Source: Selenomonadales bacterium UBA7018 (GTDB lineage: Bacteria; Bacillota; Negativicutes; Selenomonadales; Selenomonadaceae). From it: a stretch of DNA of 48,334 nt. The stretch spans positions 1 to 48,334 of the forward strand of contig DJWY01000038.1 of assembly GCA_002448305.1 (NCBI GenBank), read 5' to 3'. Every line of letters starts with the position of its first letter. The stretch's first letter is position 1. The notes beneath the pieces were generated by a model. It did not search any database and was not told the DNA's origin. It was given only the letters and a program-made list of their open reading frames with translations. Below, piece after piece: positions 41,668-48,334 of this stretch. The translations under genes and the position numbers were made by a program.

Positions 41668-42291
41668 ATGAACTTGAAGGAAGCGTTTCAAGCACAAAAT
41701 AAAATCGAACGGCTTTTCGACTTCGTGTCGGGCTATCTTGATGACGAGAAAAATTTAATCAGCACGACCGAAAAACATTTCCGCTCCAAAGCGGCGGAAG
41801 GTCAGCAGGATGAGAAAATTGAAATCGTCGTCGACAACAAATTTCCGCCCGATAAGGTTATCGACTTTTTGCTTATGTTGATTGACGAGCGCGAAAAACT
41901 TGCAAAGGCAATTCACAACGCGAAAGCCTCTATGAAATTCGATTTGGATAGCGCGGTTGACGTAAATAAAAAACGCCACTCCGCCGCCGAAACTTTGCGC
42001 CAGCTCCGCAACTTCAAAAGTTCAAGCCAGTTGGAAAAAAATGGCGGCGTCGGCTACGTCTTCAACAAGGAAGGCAACCAGACAACTTATCGCTACGACA
42101 TTGAGCGCGTCAAAACTATCGACTACGACCGCAACCGCGTTCGCGAGCTTATTAAGAAAATCCAGAAGGAAGCTAACAAAGTTTCTAACGAAATTGACGC
42201 CGCGCTTATCTCCACGACCGTTAAATATAAATTGCCCTTCGACATGAACGCCGGAGATTTCGAAATTATCGAAGAATTTGTAAGCAAGTAA
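41668..42291 (+). CDS. Unknown helical protein
   Basis: I do not recognise a family for this 207-residue protein. It is hydrophilic, without signal peptide or membrane segment, and mostly helical. Long charged helices lie at about 1-30, 65-105 and 150-185, with a short central Gly-containing turn (KNGGVGYVFNKEGNQTTYRYD). The ATG at 41668 has GGGAGTG seven bases upstream, and a candidate promoter lies in front. The stop is 8 bases before the 31-bp inverted repeat of the following intergenic stretch. A cytoplasmic structural or phage-derived role is possible but unsupported. Confidence 0.65.
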   Translation: MNLKEAFQAQNKIERLFDFVSGYLDDEKNLISTTEKHFRSKAAEGQQDEKIEIVVDNKFPPDKVIDFLLMLIDEREKLAKAIHNAKASMKFDLDSAVDVNKKRHSAAETLRQLRNFKSSSQLEKNGGVGYVFNKEGNQTTYRYDIERVKTIDYDRNRVRELIKKIQKEANKVSNEIDAALISTTVKYKLPFDMNAGDFEIIEEFVSK

Positions 42292-42298
42292 AATTTTT

Positions 42299-42596
42299 GT
42301 CTGAGGTCTCGGCAGAGGGCAAAGGTTTCGAGCAGAGTCGGTTCAGGTGCAGATGAACTGAGAGGCTGCACAAAAATTGATAGCTAATGCAAAAGCTTAT
42401 TTGAAAACTCCGGCGTCAAGCTAAACGTTCGTTCGCAAGCTCGACAATCGCAAAGTCTTTAACTCGTCAACGCGCCCTTTCCGCAAATCTAAAACACGCC
42501 TCCACAGGAAATTGAAAAAATCCTGGTTCGTTGAGTCGCCTTCGGGCGGCAAATAGACAACGCCGAAATTTTTTGCCTTCCGCCGAGACCTTAGAC
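42299..42596 (+). ncRNA. Candidate structured RNA or MITE-like element between 42291 and cydA
   Basis: The 340-base gap has no gene. Its ends pair over a long distance: 42299-42313 with 42582-42596 (15 bp, one G-U), one A-C mismatch, 42315-42323 with 42572-42580 (9 bp), then 42324-42330 with 42564-42571 (7 bp, one bulge), 31 bp in all. Inside are a hairpin at 42332-42369, a CAGGA/TCCTG hairpin at 42505-42525 and a GTCGCC/GGCGGC hairpin with a UUCG loop at 42535-42550. This could be a large non-coding RNA or the cydA leader. It could also be a non-autonomous transposon, since AAATTTTT occurs just outside both ends, but that word is common in this genome. It matches no RNase P, tmRNA, SRP or riboswitch pattern I know. 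Confidence 0.5.
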
Positions 42597-42631
42597 GCTA
42601 CGAAAAATTTTTAAAGACAGGAAGTGATTTC

Positions 42632-43999
42632 ATGGACGCACTAATTTTATCGCGCTTGCAGTTTGCAATAACTACAATTTATCATTTTTTATTCGTGCCC
42701 GTGACGCTGGGCTTATCAATCTTCGTCGCGCTACTTGAAACGTGGTACATAAACAGCGGCAGTTACGAAGAGCGCGTTAAGCTCAAAAAGCTAGTAAAAT
42801 TTTTCGGGACAATCTTCCTGATAAATTTCGCAATGGGCGTCGTAACAGGTATCGTGCAAGAATTCCATTTCGGAATGAACTGGTCGGAGTATGCGCGATT
42901 CATGGGCGACATTTTCGGCGCACCGCTTGCGCTGGAGGCTTTAACGGCATTTTTCATTGAGTCGACATTTATTGGACTGTGGATTTTCGGTTGGGACAAG
43001 CTAAGCGAAAAAATGCATTGCCTTTGCATTTGGATTGTCGCTTTCGGTAGTAACCTTTCGGCGTTCTGGATTTTAGTCGCTAACTCGTTCATGCAACACC
43101 CTGTTGGCTACGCGATTGAAAACGGACGCGCCGTTATGACAGATTTTATTGAACTCGTCACCAATCCTTATGTTTTCGGCGAATACTCGCACACATTTTT
43201 TGCGGGCATAACGACGGGCGGCTTTTTAGTTATTGTCGTTAGCGCGTGGAAAATTGCAACTGATGATGAGTCGCGTGAAATGTTTGTTCGGACGCTTCGC
43301 CGCGCAGTTTTGTACACAATGCTTGGTACTTTAGGCGTTATGGGTTCTGGGCACATGCACGCGCAATATTTAGCGGAAGCTAATCCTATGAAGCTTGCGT
43401 CGTTCGAGGCGTTATGGGAAACGGAAGACCCCGCACCGTTCGCGGTCGTCGCAGATATTAATCAAGAGGAACGCCGCAACGATTCAGAAATTTTAATCCC
43501 GAAAATGTTTACGTTTATGGTTCATAATTCGTTTAGCGGAGAAGTCAAAGGCATTAACGATTTGCAAAAAGAAGCGGTCGAAAAATACGGTAGCGGCTAT
43601 TACATTCCAAACGACGTGCGCGGCATGTTTTGGAGTTTCCGCGCTATGGTCGGGACGGGCGGCTTGTTATTGTTTATCGTCTTCGTGACGGGTTGCCTTG
43701 CATTTTTCAAGCGCGATGAAATCAGAGATTATCGTTGCTGTTTAAAATTAATGCCGCTGTTATTACCGTTGCCATTTATCGCGAACTCGGCGGGCTGGTA
43801 CATAGCTGAAGCCGGGCGTCAACCGTGGATAGTAGTTGGCTTGCAGAAAACAGCGGTAGCAGTCAGCCCGAATTTGTCGGCGGGCGAAGTTTGGATAACT
43901 TTAATCGGATTCACAGCGATTTATTTGTTCTTAGCAGTCTTAGCAGTCTTCGCGGCGGTCATGTTCATTCGCAAAACTAAAATCACTTCTGAGGAGTGA
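42632..43999 (+). CDS. cydA: Cytochrome bd quinol oxidase subunit I
   Basis: The 455-residue integral membrane protein oxidises quinol and carries hemes b558, b595 and d. LQFAITTIYHFLFVPVTLG near residue 10 includes the conserved N-terminal His heme ligand. The multiple transmembrane helices are in the usual order, as is the Q-loop region. GWYIAEAGRQPWIVVGLQKT near residue 390 is the family hallmark. The length fits the short Q-loop class common in Firmicutes. AGGAAGTG precedes the ATG. It starts the cydA-small protein-cydB operon. Oxidases of this type protect anaerobes by scavenging oxygen and give microaerobic respiration. Confidence 0.96.
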   Translation: MDALILSRLQFAITTIYHFLFVPVTLGLSIFVALLETWYINSGSYEERVKLKKLVKFFGTIFLINFAMGVVTGIVQEFHFGMNWSEYARFMGDIFGAPLALEALTAFFIESTFIGLWIFGWDKLSEKMHCLCIWIVAFGSNLSAFWILVANSFMQHPVGYAIENGRAVMTDFIELVTNPYVFGEYSHTFFAGITTGGFLVIVVSAWKIATDDESREMFVRTLRRAVLYTMLGTLGVMGSGHMHAQYLAEANPMKLASFEALWETEDPAPFAVVADINQEERRNDSEILIPKMFTFMVHNSFSGEVKGINDLQKEAVEKYGSGYYIPNDVRGMFWSFRAMVGTGGLLLFIVFVTGCLAFFKRDEIRDYRCCLKLMPLLLPLPFIANSAGWYIAEAGRQPWIVVGLQKTAVAVSPNLSAGEVWITLIGFTAIYLFLAVLAVFAAVMFIRKTKITSEE

Positions 44000-44004
44000 T
44001 TAAC

Positions 44005-44319
44005 ATGACTGAAGACGAAAAAAGAATTACCAACGTTGAAAAGCGCGTTGATAATCTCGAAACGACTTTTAAAATGTTTATGCAAGAAATGCGTGACTTC
44101 AAAACCGAAATGCGCCAGCAAAATCAAATGAGAGCAGAAGAGATTCGCGAACTTCGGCAAGATATGAAAACTATGCAAGCCAATCTTGACGCGAAAATTG
44201 ACGGCATGGGAAAGCATGTCAGAAATTTATCCGTTGCGGCGATGGCGGCGGTCGGTGGTATGTTTGTTGCTGTAGGCGTAATGGTCGGCACAATGATTTA
44301 CACACTCTTAAAACACTGA
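44005..44319 (+). CDS. Small coiled-coil protein with C-terminal membrane helix inside the cyd operon
   Basis: The 104-residue protein has a long charged coiled coil (about residues 3-75, with NVEKRVDNLETTFKMFM and EEIRELRQDMKTMQANLDAK) and one C-terminal hydrophobic helix (about 78-100, SVAAMAAVGGMFVAVGVMVG). It is probably a tail-anchored inner-membrane protein with the coiled coil in the cytoplasm. The ATG follows GAGGAGTG, which overlaps the cydA stop, and cydB begins 15 bases after its stop, so it is translated with both subunits. Known small bd subunits such as CydX, CydS or CydH are about 30-40 residues and lack such a coiled coil. It may be an accessory or assembly factor. No named family is recognised. 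Confidence 0.82.
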   Translation: MTEDEKRITNVEKRVDNLETTFKMFMQEMRDFKTEMRQQNQMRAEEIRELRQDMKTMQANLDAKIDGMGKHVRNLSVAAMAAVGGMFVAVGVMVGTMIYTLLKH

Positions 44320-44334
44320 AAGGGAGTGAGAATT

Positions 44335-45339
44335 ATGGACTTAAATATCATCTGGTTTATTTTGATAACGGTGCTTTTCACGGGCTTTTTTATCCTTGAG
44401 GGCTTTGATTATGGCGTTGGCATGATGATGTTGGGGCGTCCGAAAAATGAACGTGCGCAATTTGTCCGCGCAATCGGTCCGGTATGGGACGGCAACGAAG
44501 TTTGGATGATAACGGCGGGCGGCGCGACTTTTGCGGCATTCCCGCACGTTTACGCAACGATGTTCAGCACATTTTATCTTGCGTTATTTTTAATGTTGCT
44601 TGCGCTTATCATGCGCGGCGTTGCATTTGAACTGCGCGGAAAACTTCAATATTCCGACTGGATAAATTTTTGGGACTTCGGAATTATATTCGGAAGTTTC
44701 GTACCCGCGCTGTTATGGGGTGTAGCGGTTGTCAATCTCCTACGCGGCTTGCCGATAGATTATCAAATGCATTACGTTGGAAACTTTCTTAACCTGCTGA
44801 ACCCGTGCGCAATTATGGGCGGAATTTTCTTTGTATTGCTATTCGCTTTTCACGGCGCGAACTTTTTAGCACTCAAAATCGCGGACAGAGGACTTGTTCA
44901 GGAGTTGCAGAAAAAAAGCGTCTGTCTTGGACTGTTGACGCTTTTTGCTTACGTTTTATTCGCGGGAGTTGCCGCCGCTGAAACTGATATTCTTGCAAAG
45001 CTCGGCACAGTCGTTTTTTTGGGCTTATCAATCGCGGCAATTATCGCCGGTTGCGCCGGAGCTTATGCGGGCAAGGCTTGCAAGGCTTTTATCTCGTCGA
45101 CGCTCGCTATTGCCTGTTTGACTATCGCATTTTTTAACGCACTCTTCCCAAGAATCATGGTTTCTAGCATTTCGCCCGATTTTAGCTTGAACATTTACAA
45201 CGCCGCCTCGACGCCCCATACACTATTCCTTATGACGATTGCGGCTGTTATCTTCGTCCCGATTGTCCTTGTTTATCAAGCATGGACTTATAAAACTTTT
45301 AAAGACCGCGTGACGCCCGCCGATGTTCATTACCATTGA
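44335..45339 (+). CDS. cydB: Cytochrome bd quinol oxidase subunit II
   Basis: The 334-residue integral membrane protein starts with the CydB signature FILEGFDYGVGMM near residue 20, followed by VWDGNEVWMITAGGATFAAFPHVYA near 55 and several hydrophobic helices. It forms the oxidase with CydA. GGGAGTGA lies before the ATG at 44335; a frame extension of three codons is possible but less likely. A terminator follows 23 bases after the stop. The cydDC transporter genes needed for assembly in many bacteria are not in the window. Confidence 0.95.
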   Translation: MDLNIIWFILITVLFTGFFILEGFDYGVGMMMLGRPKNERAQFVRAIGPVWDGNEVWMITAGGATFAAFPHVYATMFSTFYLALFLMLLALIMRGVAFELRGKLQYSDWINFWDFGIIFGSFVPALLWGVAVVNLLRGLPIDYQMHYVGNFLNLLNPCAIMGGIFFVLLFAFHGANFLALKIADRGLVQELQKKSVCLGLLTLFAYVLFAGVAAAETDILAKLGTVVFLGLSIAAIIAGCAGAYAGKACKAFISSTLAIACLTIAFFNALFPRIMVSSISPDFSLNIYNAASTPHTLFLMTIAAVIFVPIVLVYQAWTYKTFKDRVTPADVHYH

Positions 45340-45362
45340 AAATTATTCAACCATATAAAAAG

Positions 45363-45390
45363 CCGTCTCGAAAAAATGAGGCGGTTTTTT
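45363..45390 (+). terminator. Intrinsic terminator of the cyd operon
   Basis: CCGTCTC pairs with GAGGCGG (7 bp, one G-U) around an eight-base A-rich loop and is followed by six T residues. Confidence 0.9.
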
Positions 45391-45391
45391 C

Positions 45392-45421
45392 TTGCATGAA
45401 GTCAACTCGAATATTTATAAT
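45392..45421 (+). promoter_or_regulatory. Promoter of the flavodoxin-DUF362 pair
   Basis: TTGCAT and a perfect TATAAT are separated by 18 bases, just after the cyd terminator and about 29 bases before the flavodoxin start. Confidence 0.6.
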
Positions 45422-45449
45422 TAATTCAAAAAGTTTTGGAGGAATTGTT

Positions 45450-46055
45450 ATGGACATTTCGCGCAGAAAATTTTTAGCTTTAGCGGGTGCGACAGGGCTT
45501 TTCCTTTCGTTCGGGAAAGTTCATGCCGCGTCTAATGAAAAAATTCTCGTCGTCTACTATTCGCGAACCGGCGAAGAATACGGGCTTGGAAATATCACCA
45601 AAGGCAATACGGCTATCGTTGCGGAGATTATCGCGCAGAAAACCGGCGGCGAACTTTTCGAGATTAAACCCGCCACGCCTTACCCCGACAGCTACGAAGA
45701 ATGCAAGACTGTCGCTAGCCGCGAAAAAGCGACTAAGGCGCGTCCGCCGTTCGTCGGGAGTGTCGACGTTGCCAACTATGATTTAATTTTCGTCGGCTAT
45801 CCTATCTGGTATGGCGACGCCCCGCAGATTGTTTACACTTTCCTTGAGGGCAACGACTTCAGCGGCAAAAAAATTGTTCCGTTCTGCACTCACGGCGGTA
45901 GCGGACTTTCTAGCACTGACCAAAATATTTCGCTCACTTGTCCGACCGCACAGATTTTGCAGGGCTTTGCAATTCAAGGCAAAACCGCGCAGAAAGATTT
46001 TTCTAAGACTGAATCGCTTGTCGAAGAAAATCTCAAGCGTCTCAACTTGATTTAA
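45450..46055 (+). CDS. Flavodoxin-like protein with twin-arginine signal
   Basis: The 201-residue protein begins with a Tat-type signal (SRRKFLALAG, then a hydrophobic stretch and KVHAAS near residue 26). A flavodoxin fold follows: ILVVYYSRTGEEYG with the FMN phosphate loop, then LIFVGYPIWYGDAPQ and PFCTHGGSGLSS. Tat export is consistent with folding around FMN before secretion. It resembles Tat-exported flavodoxins found in anaerobes, whose partners are mostly unknown. The ATG at 45450 lies behind GGAGGA; a longer frame would run back through the promoter and terminator. The DUF362 protein gene follows 12 bases downstream, also with a Tat signal, so the pair probably works together outside the cytoplasm. 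Confidence 0.9.
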   Translation: MDISRRKFLALAGATGLFLSFGKVHAASNEKILVVYYSRTGEEYGLGNITKGNTAIVAEIIAQKTGGELFEIKPATPYPDSYEECKTVASREKATKARPPFVGSVDVANYDLIFVGYPIWYGDAPQIVYTFLEGNDFSGKKIVPFCTHGGSGLSSTDQNISLTCPTAQILQGFAIQGKTAQKDFSKTESLVEENLKRLNLI

Positions 46056-46067
46056 GGAGGAATTGTA

Positions 46068-47126
46068 ATGGAAATCACAAGACGCGACCTTTTCAAAATG
46101 GCGGGCGTTGCGGCACTGGGCGCGGCAATCGGTCAATTTAACGTCACGGAGGCGGCAAGCAAAAAAGTTATAAAGCTCAACGCGGCTCCCGTCGTCGGCA
46201 GTAAAAACGTCACGGGACAAAAATTTTCGGGTACGGCGGCAAAAGTTTTCTTCACTGATAAAATCGACGCGCCGCACCTTATCAAACTTTACAGCATGAT
46301 TAACGGCGAAATTTATGGCAGAGTTGGAATTAAACTTCATACCGGTGAACCGCATGGACCAAACATTTTGCCGCGCGATATGGTTAGAGCTTTTCAAGCG
46401 CAAGTTCCCAATTCGGCTATCATTGAGACCAACACGCTTTACGGCGGCGCACGCTACGAAACGGCAGGTCACCGCGAAACTTTGATGACTAACGGCTGGG
46501 ATTTTTGCGAAGTCGACATTATGGACGAAAACGGCGGCGTCAATTTGCCCGTGCGCGGTGGCAAGCATTTGCAGGAAGTCACTATGGGGAAAAATCTCGT
46601 CAACTATGATTCAATCATCGTGCTGACGCATTTTAAAGGGCACGCAATGGGCGGCTTCGGCGGCAGTTTGAAAAATATCGCAATCGGTATGGCAAGCGGG
46701 CACGTCGGAAAAGTTCAAGTTCATGGCTATAACAAAACTGAAATGCCGCCGCCTGGTCCGTACTGGTTTGACGGCGAATCAATGCCGCTTAAAGAATATT
46801 TCATGGAGCGCATGGCGGATAGCGGCAAAGCAACTTGCGATTATTTCGGCAAGCACATTGTTTTTATAAACGTTATGCGCCGGCTTAGTGTCGATTGCGA
46901 CTGCGCGGGAACTTCTGCCGCTGAACCGACTATGAAAGACGTTGGAATTTTGGCGTCGACTGATATTCTTGCGATTGACCAAGCATGTTGCGATTTAGTT
47001 TACACCGCGCCCGATTCAAAGGATTTACGCGAGCGCATTGAAAGCCGGAGCGGTTTGCGCCAACTTTCCGCTATGGCTGAACTTAAAATGGGCAATCCAC
47101 AATACGAATTGATTAACGTCGACTAA
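46068..47126 (+). CDS. DUF362-domain protein with twin-arginine signal
   Basis: The 352-residue protein has a Tat-type N-terminus (TRRDLFKMAGVAALGAAIG) and a DUF362 domain. KVFFTDKIDAPHLIKLYSMI, GRVGIKLHTGEPHGPNILP and VLTHFKGHAMGGFGGSLKNI are typical segments. DUF362 proteins often accompany ferredoxin domains; here no 4Fe-4S CxxCxxC cluster is evident, although VDCDCAG and QACCDLV are Cys-rich spots. Biochemical function is unknown, and a redox role with the upstream flavodoxin is inferred from the shared Tat signals and operon. AAGGAGG precedes the ATG. Confidence 0.9.
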   Translation: MEITRRDLFKMAGVAALGAAIGQFNVTEAASKKVIKLNAAPVVGSKNVTGQKFSGTAAKVFFTDKIDAPHLIKLYSMINGEIYGRVGIKLHTGEPHGPNILPRDMVRAFQAQVPNSAIIETNTLYGGARYETAGHRETLMTNGWDFCEVDIMDENGGVNLPVRGGKHLQEVTMGKNLVNYDSIIVLTHFKGHAMGGFGGSLKNIAIGMASGHVGKVQVHGYNKTEMPPPGPYWFDGESMPLKEYFMERMADSGKATCDYFGKHIVFINVMRRLSVDCDCAGTSAAEPTMKDVGILASTDILAIDQACCDLVYTAPDSKDLRERIESRSGLRQLSAMAELKMGNPQYELINVD

Positions 47127-47192
47127 AAAGTTTCGCTTGAAAATTTTTTGTGATATACTCTCCGCAATAAAATTTGAGGGGAGTATATTTTT

Positions 47193-48140
47193 TTGACTAA
47201 TAACAATCCGCCTAAAACCAGACGTTCTTTCCGCGTCATTTTCAAAATTATAAAGTACGGTCTCGCGATGATTTTGACTTTTCTAATTTCGTTCGCGGTG
47301 ACTTTGGCGATAAAAACCAATGACTCCGGCAGTTATCTAAACTTCTCGGAAGAGGCAGAAGACAACGCGCAAGTCGGCAGTCAGCCCGAAATTAAAACGC
47401 TTTTCGATGAGCAAAATAATCGCCCTTTCGACCCTGCAAAATATTCTACTGAATCCGTCGTCGAAAGTTCGCAGGAAGAAATTCCGCGCAGGGAAGAAGA
47501 AAAACTCGGCGTCCTCGCCACTCTCGACAGAATGACTTCGATTAAGCCCGCCGTCGACGAGAAAATTAAAACTATTCCGCACTACACGACGATTGATAAA
47601 ATGCCTAAACTTTTATTGCAAGCGGTCGTTTCGGTTGAGGACACGCGCTTTTATAATCACAAAGGCTTTGATATTTTCGGCATTGCCCGCGCTGTACTCG
47701 TCAACGTTGAGGCGGGCGAAATTAAAGAGGGCGCGTCGACCATTACTCAGCAGACCGTTAAAAATCTTTTCCTGACAAGCGACCAAACTTTCACGCGCAA
47801 GGCGGAAGAACTTATCCTTTCTATGAACATGGAAAAAGATTTCGACAAAGATAAAATCCTTGAAATTTATTTGAACTCGATATATTTCGGCTCGAATTTT
47901 TATGGGATATACGACGCCGCGCAGGGCTACTTCGGCAAGGAACCTAATGACTTGACTATTGCTGAATGCGCTATGCTCGCCGGACTTCCCAACGCGCCCA
48001 GTATTTATTCGCCCTACGTCGATTTTCATTTGGCTAAGGAAAGACAACTTGTCGTTATAAACGCTATGGAAAAAGCCGGAGCCATTTCTAAGAGCGAAGC
48101 CGAAAGTGCCCGCATTGAGGAAATTATTCTAGCGCATTAA
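47193..48140 (+). CDS. Monofunctional peptidoglycan glycosyltransferase (GT51)
   Basis: The 315-residue protein has an N-terminal membrane anchor (about 18-42), a ~95-residue acidic linker, and a GT51 domain. The catalytic Glu lies in VSVEDTRFYNHKGFD near residue 145. KEGASTITQQTVKNLFL and KDKILEIYLNSIYFG follow, and AECAMLAGLPNAPSIYSPY closes the fold. It polymerises lipid II into glycan strands. No transpeptidase domain follows, because the frame stops at 48140, so it resembles MtgA-like enzymes rather than bifunctional PBP1a. The long acidic linker is unusual. The start is a TTG at 47193, ten bases after GAGGGGAG; no suitable ATG is nearby. TATACT at 47154-47159 may be its -10. Confidence 0.92.
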   Translation: MTNNNPPKTRRSFRVIFKIIKYGLAMILTFLISFAVTLAIKTNDSGSYLNFSEEAEDNAQVGSQPEIKTLFDEQNNRPFDPAKYSTESVVESSQEEIPRREEEKLGVLATLDRMTSIKPAVDEKIKTIPHYTTIDKMPKLLLQAVVSVEDTRFYNHKGFDIFGIARAVLVNVEAGEIKEGASTITQQTVKNLFLTSDQTFTRKAEELILSMNMEKDFDKDKILEIYLNSIYFGSNFYGIYDAAQGYFGKEPNDLTIAECAMLAGLPNAPSIYSPYVDFHLAKERQLVVINAMEKAGAISKSEAESARIEEIILAH

Positions 48141-48167
48141 ACATTCATTAGAAATTTACTATAGACC

Positions 48168-48196
48168 TTGATAAATTTTGCTTAGGCTGTTATAGT
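48168..48196 (+). promoter_or_regulatory. Promoter of the last, truncated gene
   Basis: TTGATA and TATAGT are separated by 17 bases, about 38 bases before the ATG at 48234. Confidence 0.6.
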
Positions 48197-48233
48197 TACT
48201 TATATAAAATTTTTATAAAAGGAGTGAATATCT

Positions 48234-48334
48234 ATGGGGACTTGGACTAAGGACGATGGCTATGACATTTACAGTGAGGATGGCAAAACAACTTTATTCG
48301 AGTTTAAGGGTCTGTACTGGTCAAGAGAAATTGT
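48234..48334 (+). CDS. 5' end of an unidentified gene, cut by the window edge
   Basis: An ATG preceded by AAAGGAGTG opens a frame of 33 complete codons to the edge, beginning MGTWTKDDGYDIYSEDGKTT. The residues are hydrophilic with no signal peptide. A good promoter lies upstream. Too little is visible to name a family. Confidence 0.7.
   Translation, partial: MGTWTKDDGYDIYSEDGKTTLFEFKGLYWSREI

Noticed and set aside
42520..42550. tRNA-like T-loop (GGTTCG) upstream of cydA
   Set aside because: No acceptor stem, anticodon arm or CCA end can be fitted around it.
42299..42596. RNase P RNA, tmRNA, SRP RNA or a known riboswitch
   Set aside because: The diagnostic conserved words of these RNAs are missing, and only the long outer helix and local hairpins are supported.
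42291..42612. AAATTTTT as an 8-base target-site duplication of a transposon
   Set aside because: The word is self-complementary and very common in this AT-rich intergenic DNA, and eight bases separate the right arm from the right copy, so it is not good evidence alone.

Overview
The window looks like chromosome of a diderm Firmicute, most likely one of the Negativicutes (Selenomonas-like). It mixes Firmicute-type genes and layouts (fur-hemZ, larB, pheS-pheT-zapA, YesM/YesN-type signalling, frequent TTG/GTG starts behind GAGGTG or GGAGG ribosome-binding sites) with a long RTX calcium-binding repeat protein, normally a type I secretion substrate of bacteria with an outer membrane. No 16S gene or single-lineage marker is present, so the placement is an inference. 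I saw no tRNA, rRNA, CRISPR array or transposase gene.

Layout. 1-2.0 kb (minus): sugar/inositol catabolism, an iolG-like dehydrogenase and a hydroxypyruvate-isomerase-like TIM barrel. 2.0-6.1 kb (minus): a three-component sensor (membrane histidine kinase, membrane-anchored sugar-binding protein, AraC-type response regulator) that may control the neighbouring catabolic genes. 6.2-12.0 kb (plus): a four-gene block with a 1076-residue J-like/zinc-ribbon/fibronectin-like protein, a zinc-ribbon P-loop GTPase, a helical protein and a secreted protein. This is the strongest candidate for an undescribed system. 12.0-16.9 kb (minus): fur-hemZ-macrodomain/PARG-like-phzF-hisS, tightly packed. 17.0-18.7 kb (plus): larB and a lipoprotein-type aldo/keto reductase. 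18.7-19.5 kb: a double-glycine leader peptide gene and a disrupted or RNA-like stretch ending in a terminator. 19.5-26.8 kb (plus): pheS, pheT (with an extra ~85-residue insertion), zapA, a 576-residue unknown, and enolase.

26.8-29.5 kb: RTX repeat protein behind a textbook promoter. 29.6-31.2 kb: LysR regulator and flavin reductase, separated by a small repeat element that appears to have split an originally overlapping gene pair. 31.2-35.8 kb (minus): pgi, pgm and a phosphomannomutase/phosphoglucomutase, a hexose-phosphate block. 36.0-40.2 kb (minus): a sigma-54 locus made of a PAS/AAA+ activator, a DUF1097 membrane protein with a near-perfect -24/-12 promoter, and a nitrilase plus polysaccharide-deacetylase-like hydrolase behind a second -24/-12 promoter.

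40.2-42.3 kb (plus): a secreted TPR protein and an unknown helical protein. 42.3-42.6 kb: a 300-bp stretch closed by a 31-bp inverted repeat, either a structured RNA/leader or a MITE-like element. 42.6-45.3 kb: cydA, a small coiled-coil membrane protein, cydB. 45.4-47.1 kb: a Tat-type flavodoxin and a Tat-type DUF362 protein. 47.2-48.1 kb: a monofunctional peptidoglycan glycosyltransferase, then the start of an unidentified gene.

Two families of short dispersed repeats run through the window. One is an ATTCCTAATTCCT-type unit that sits between genes, inside two genes and at one start codon. The other is a ~90-bp GC-rich element with a hairpin whose stem has changed on both sides between its two copies.
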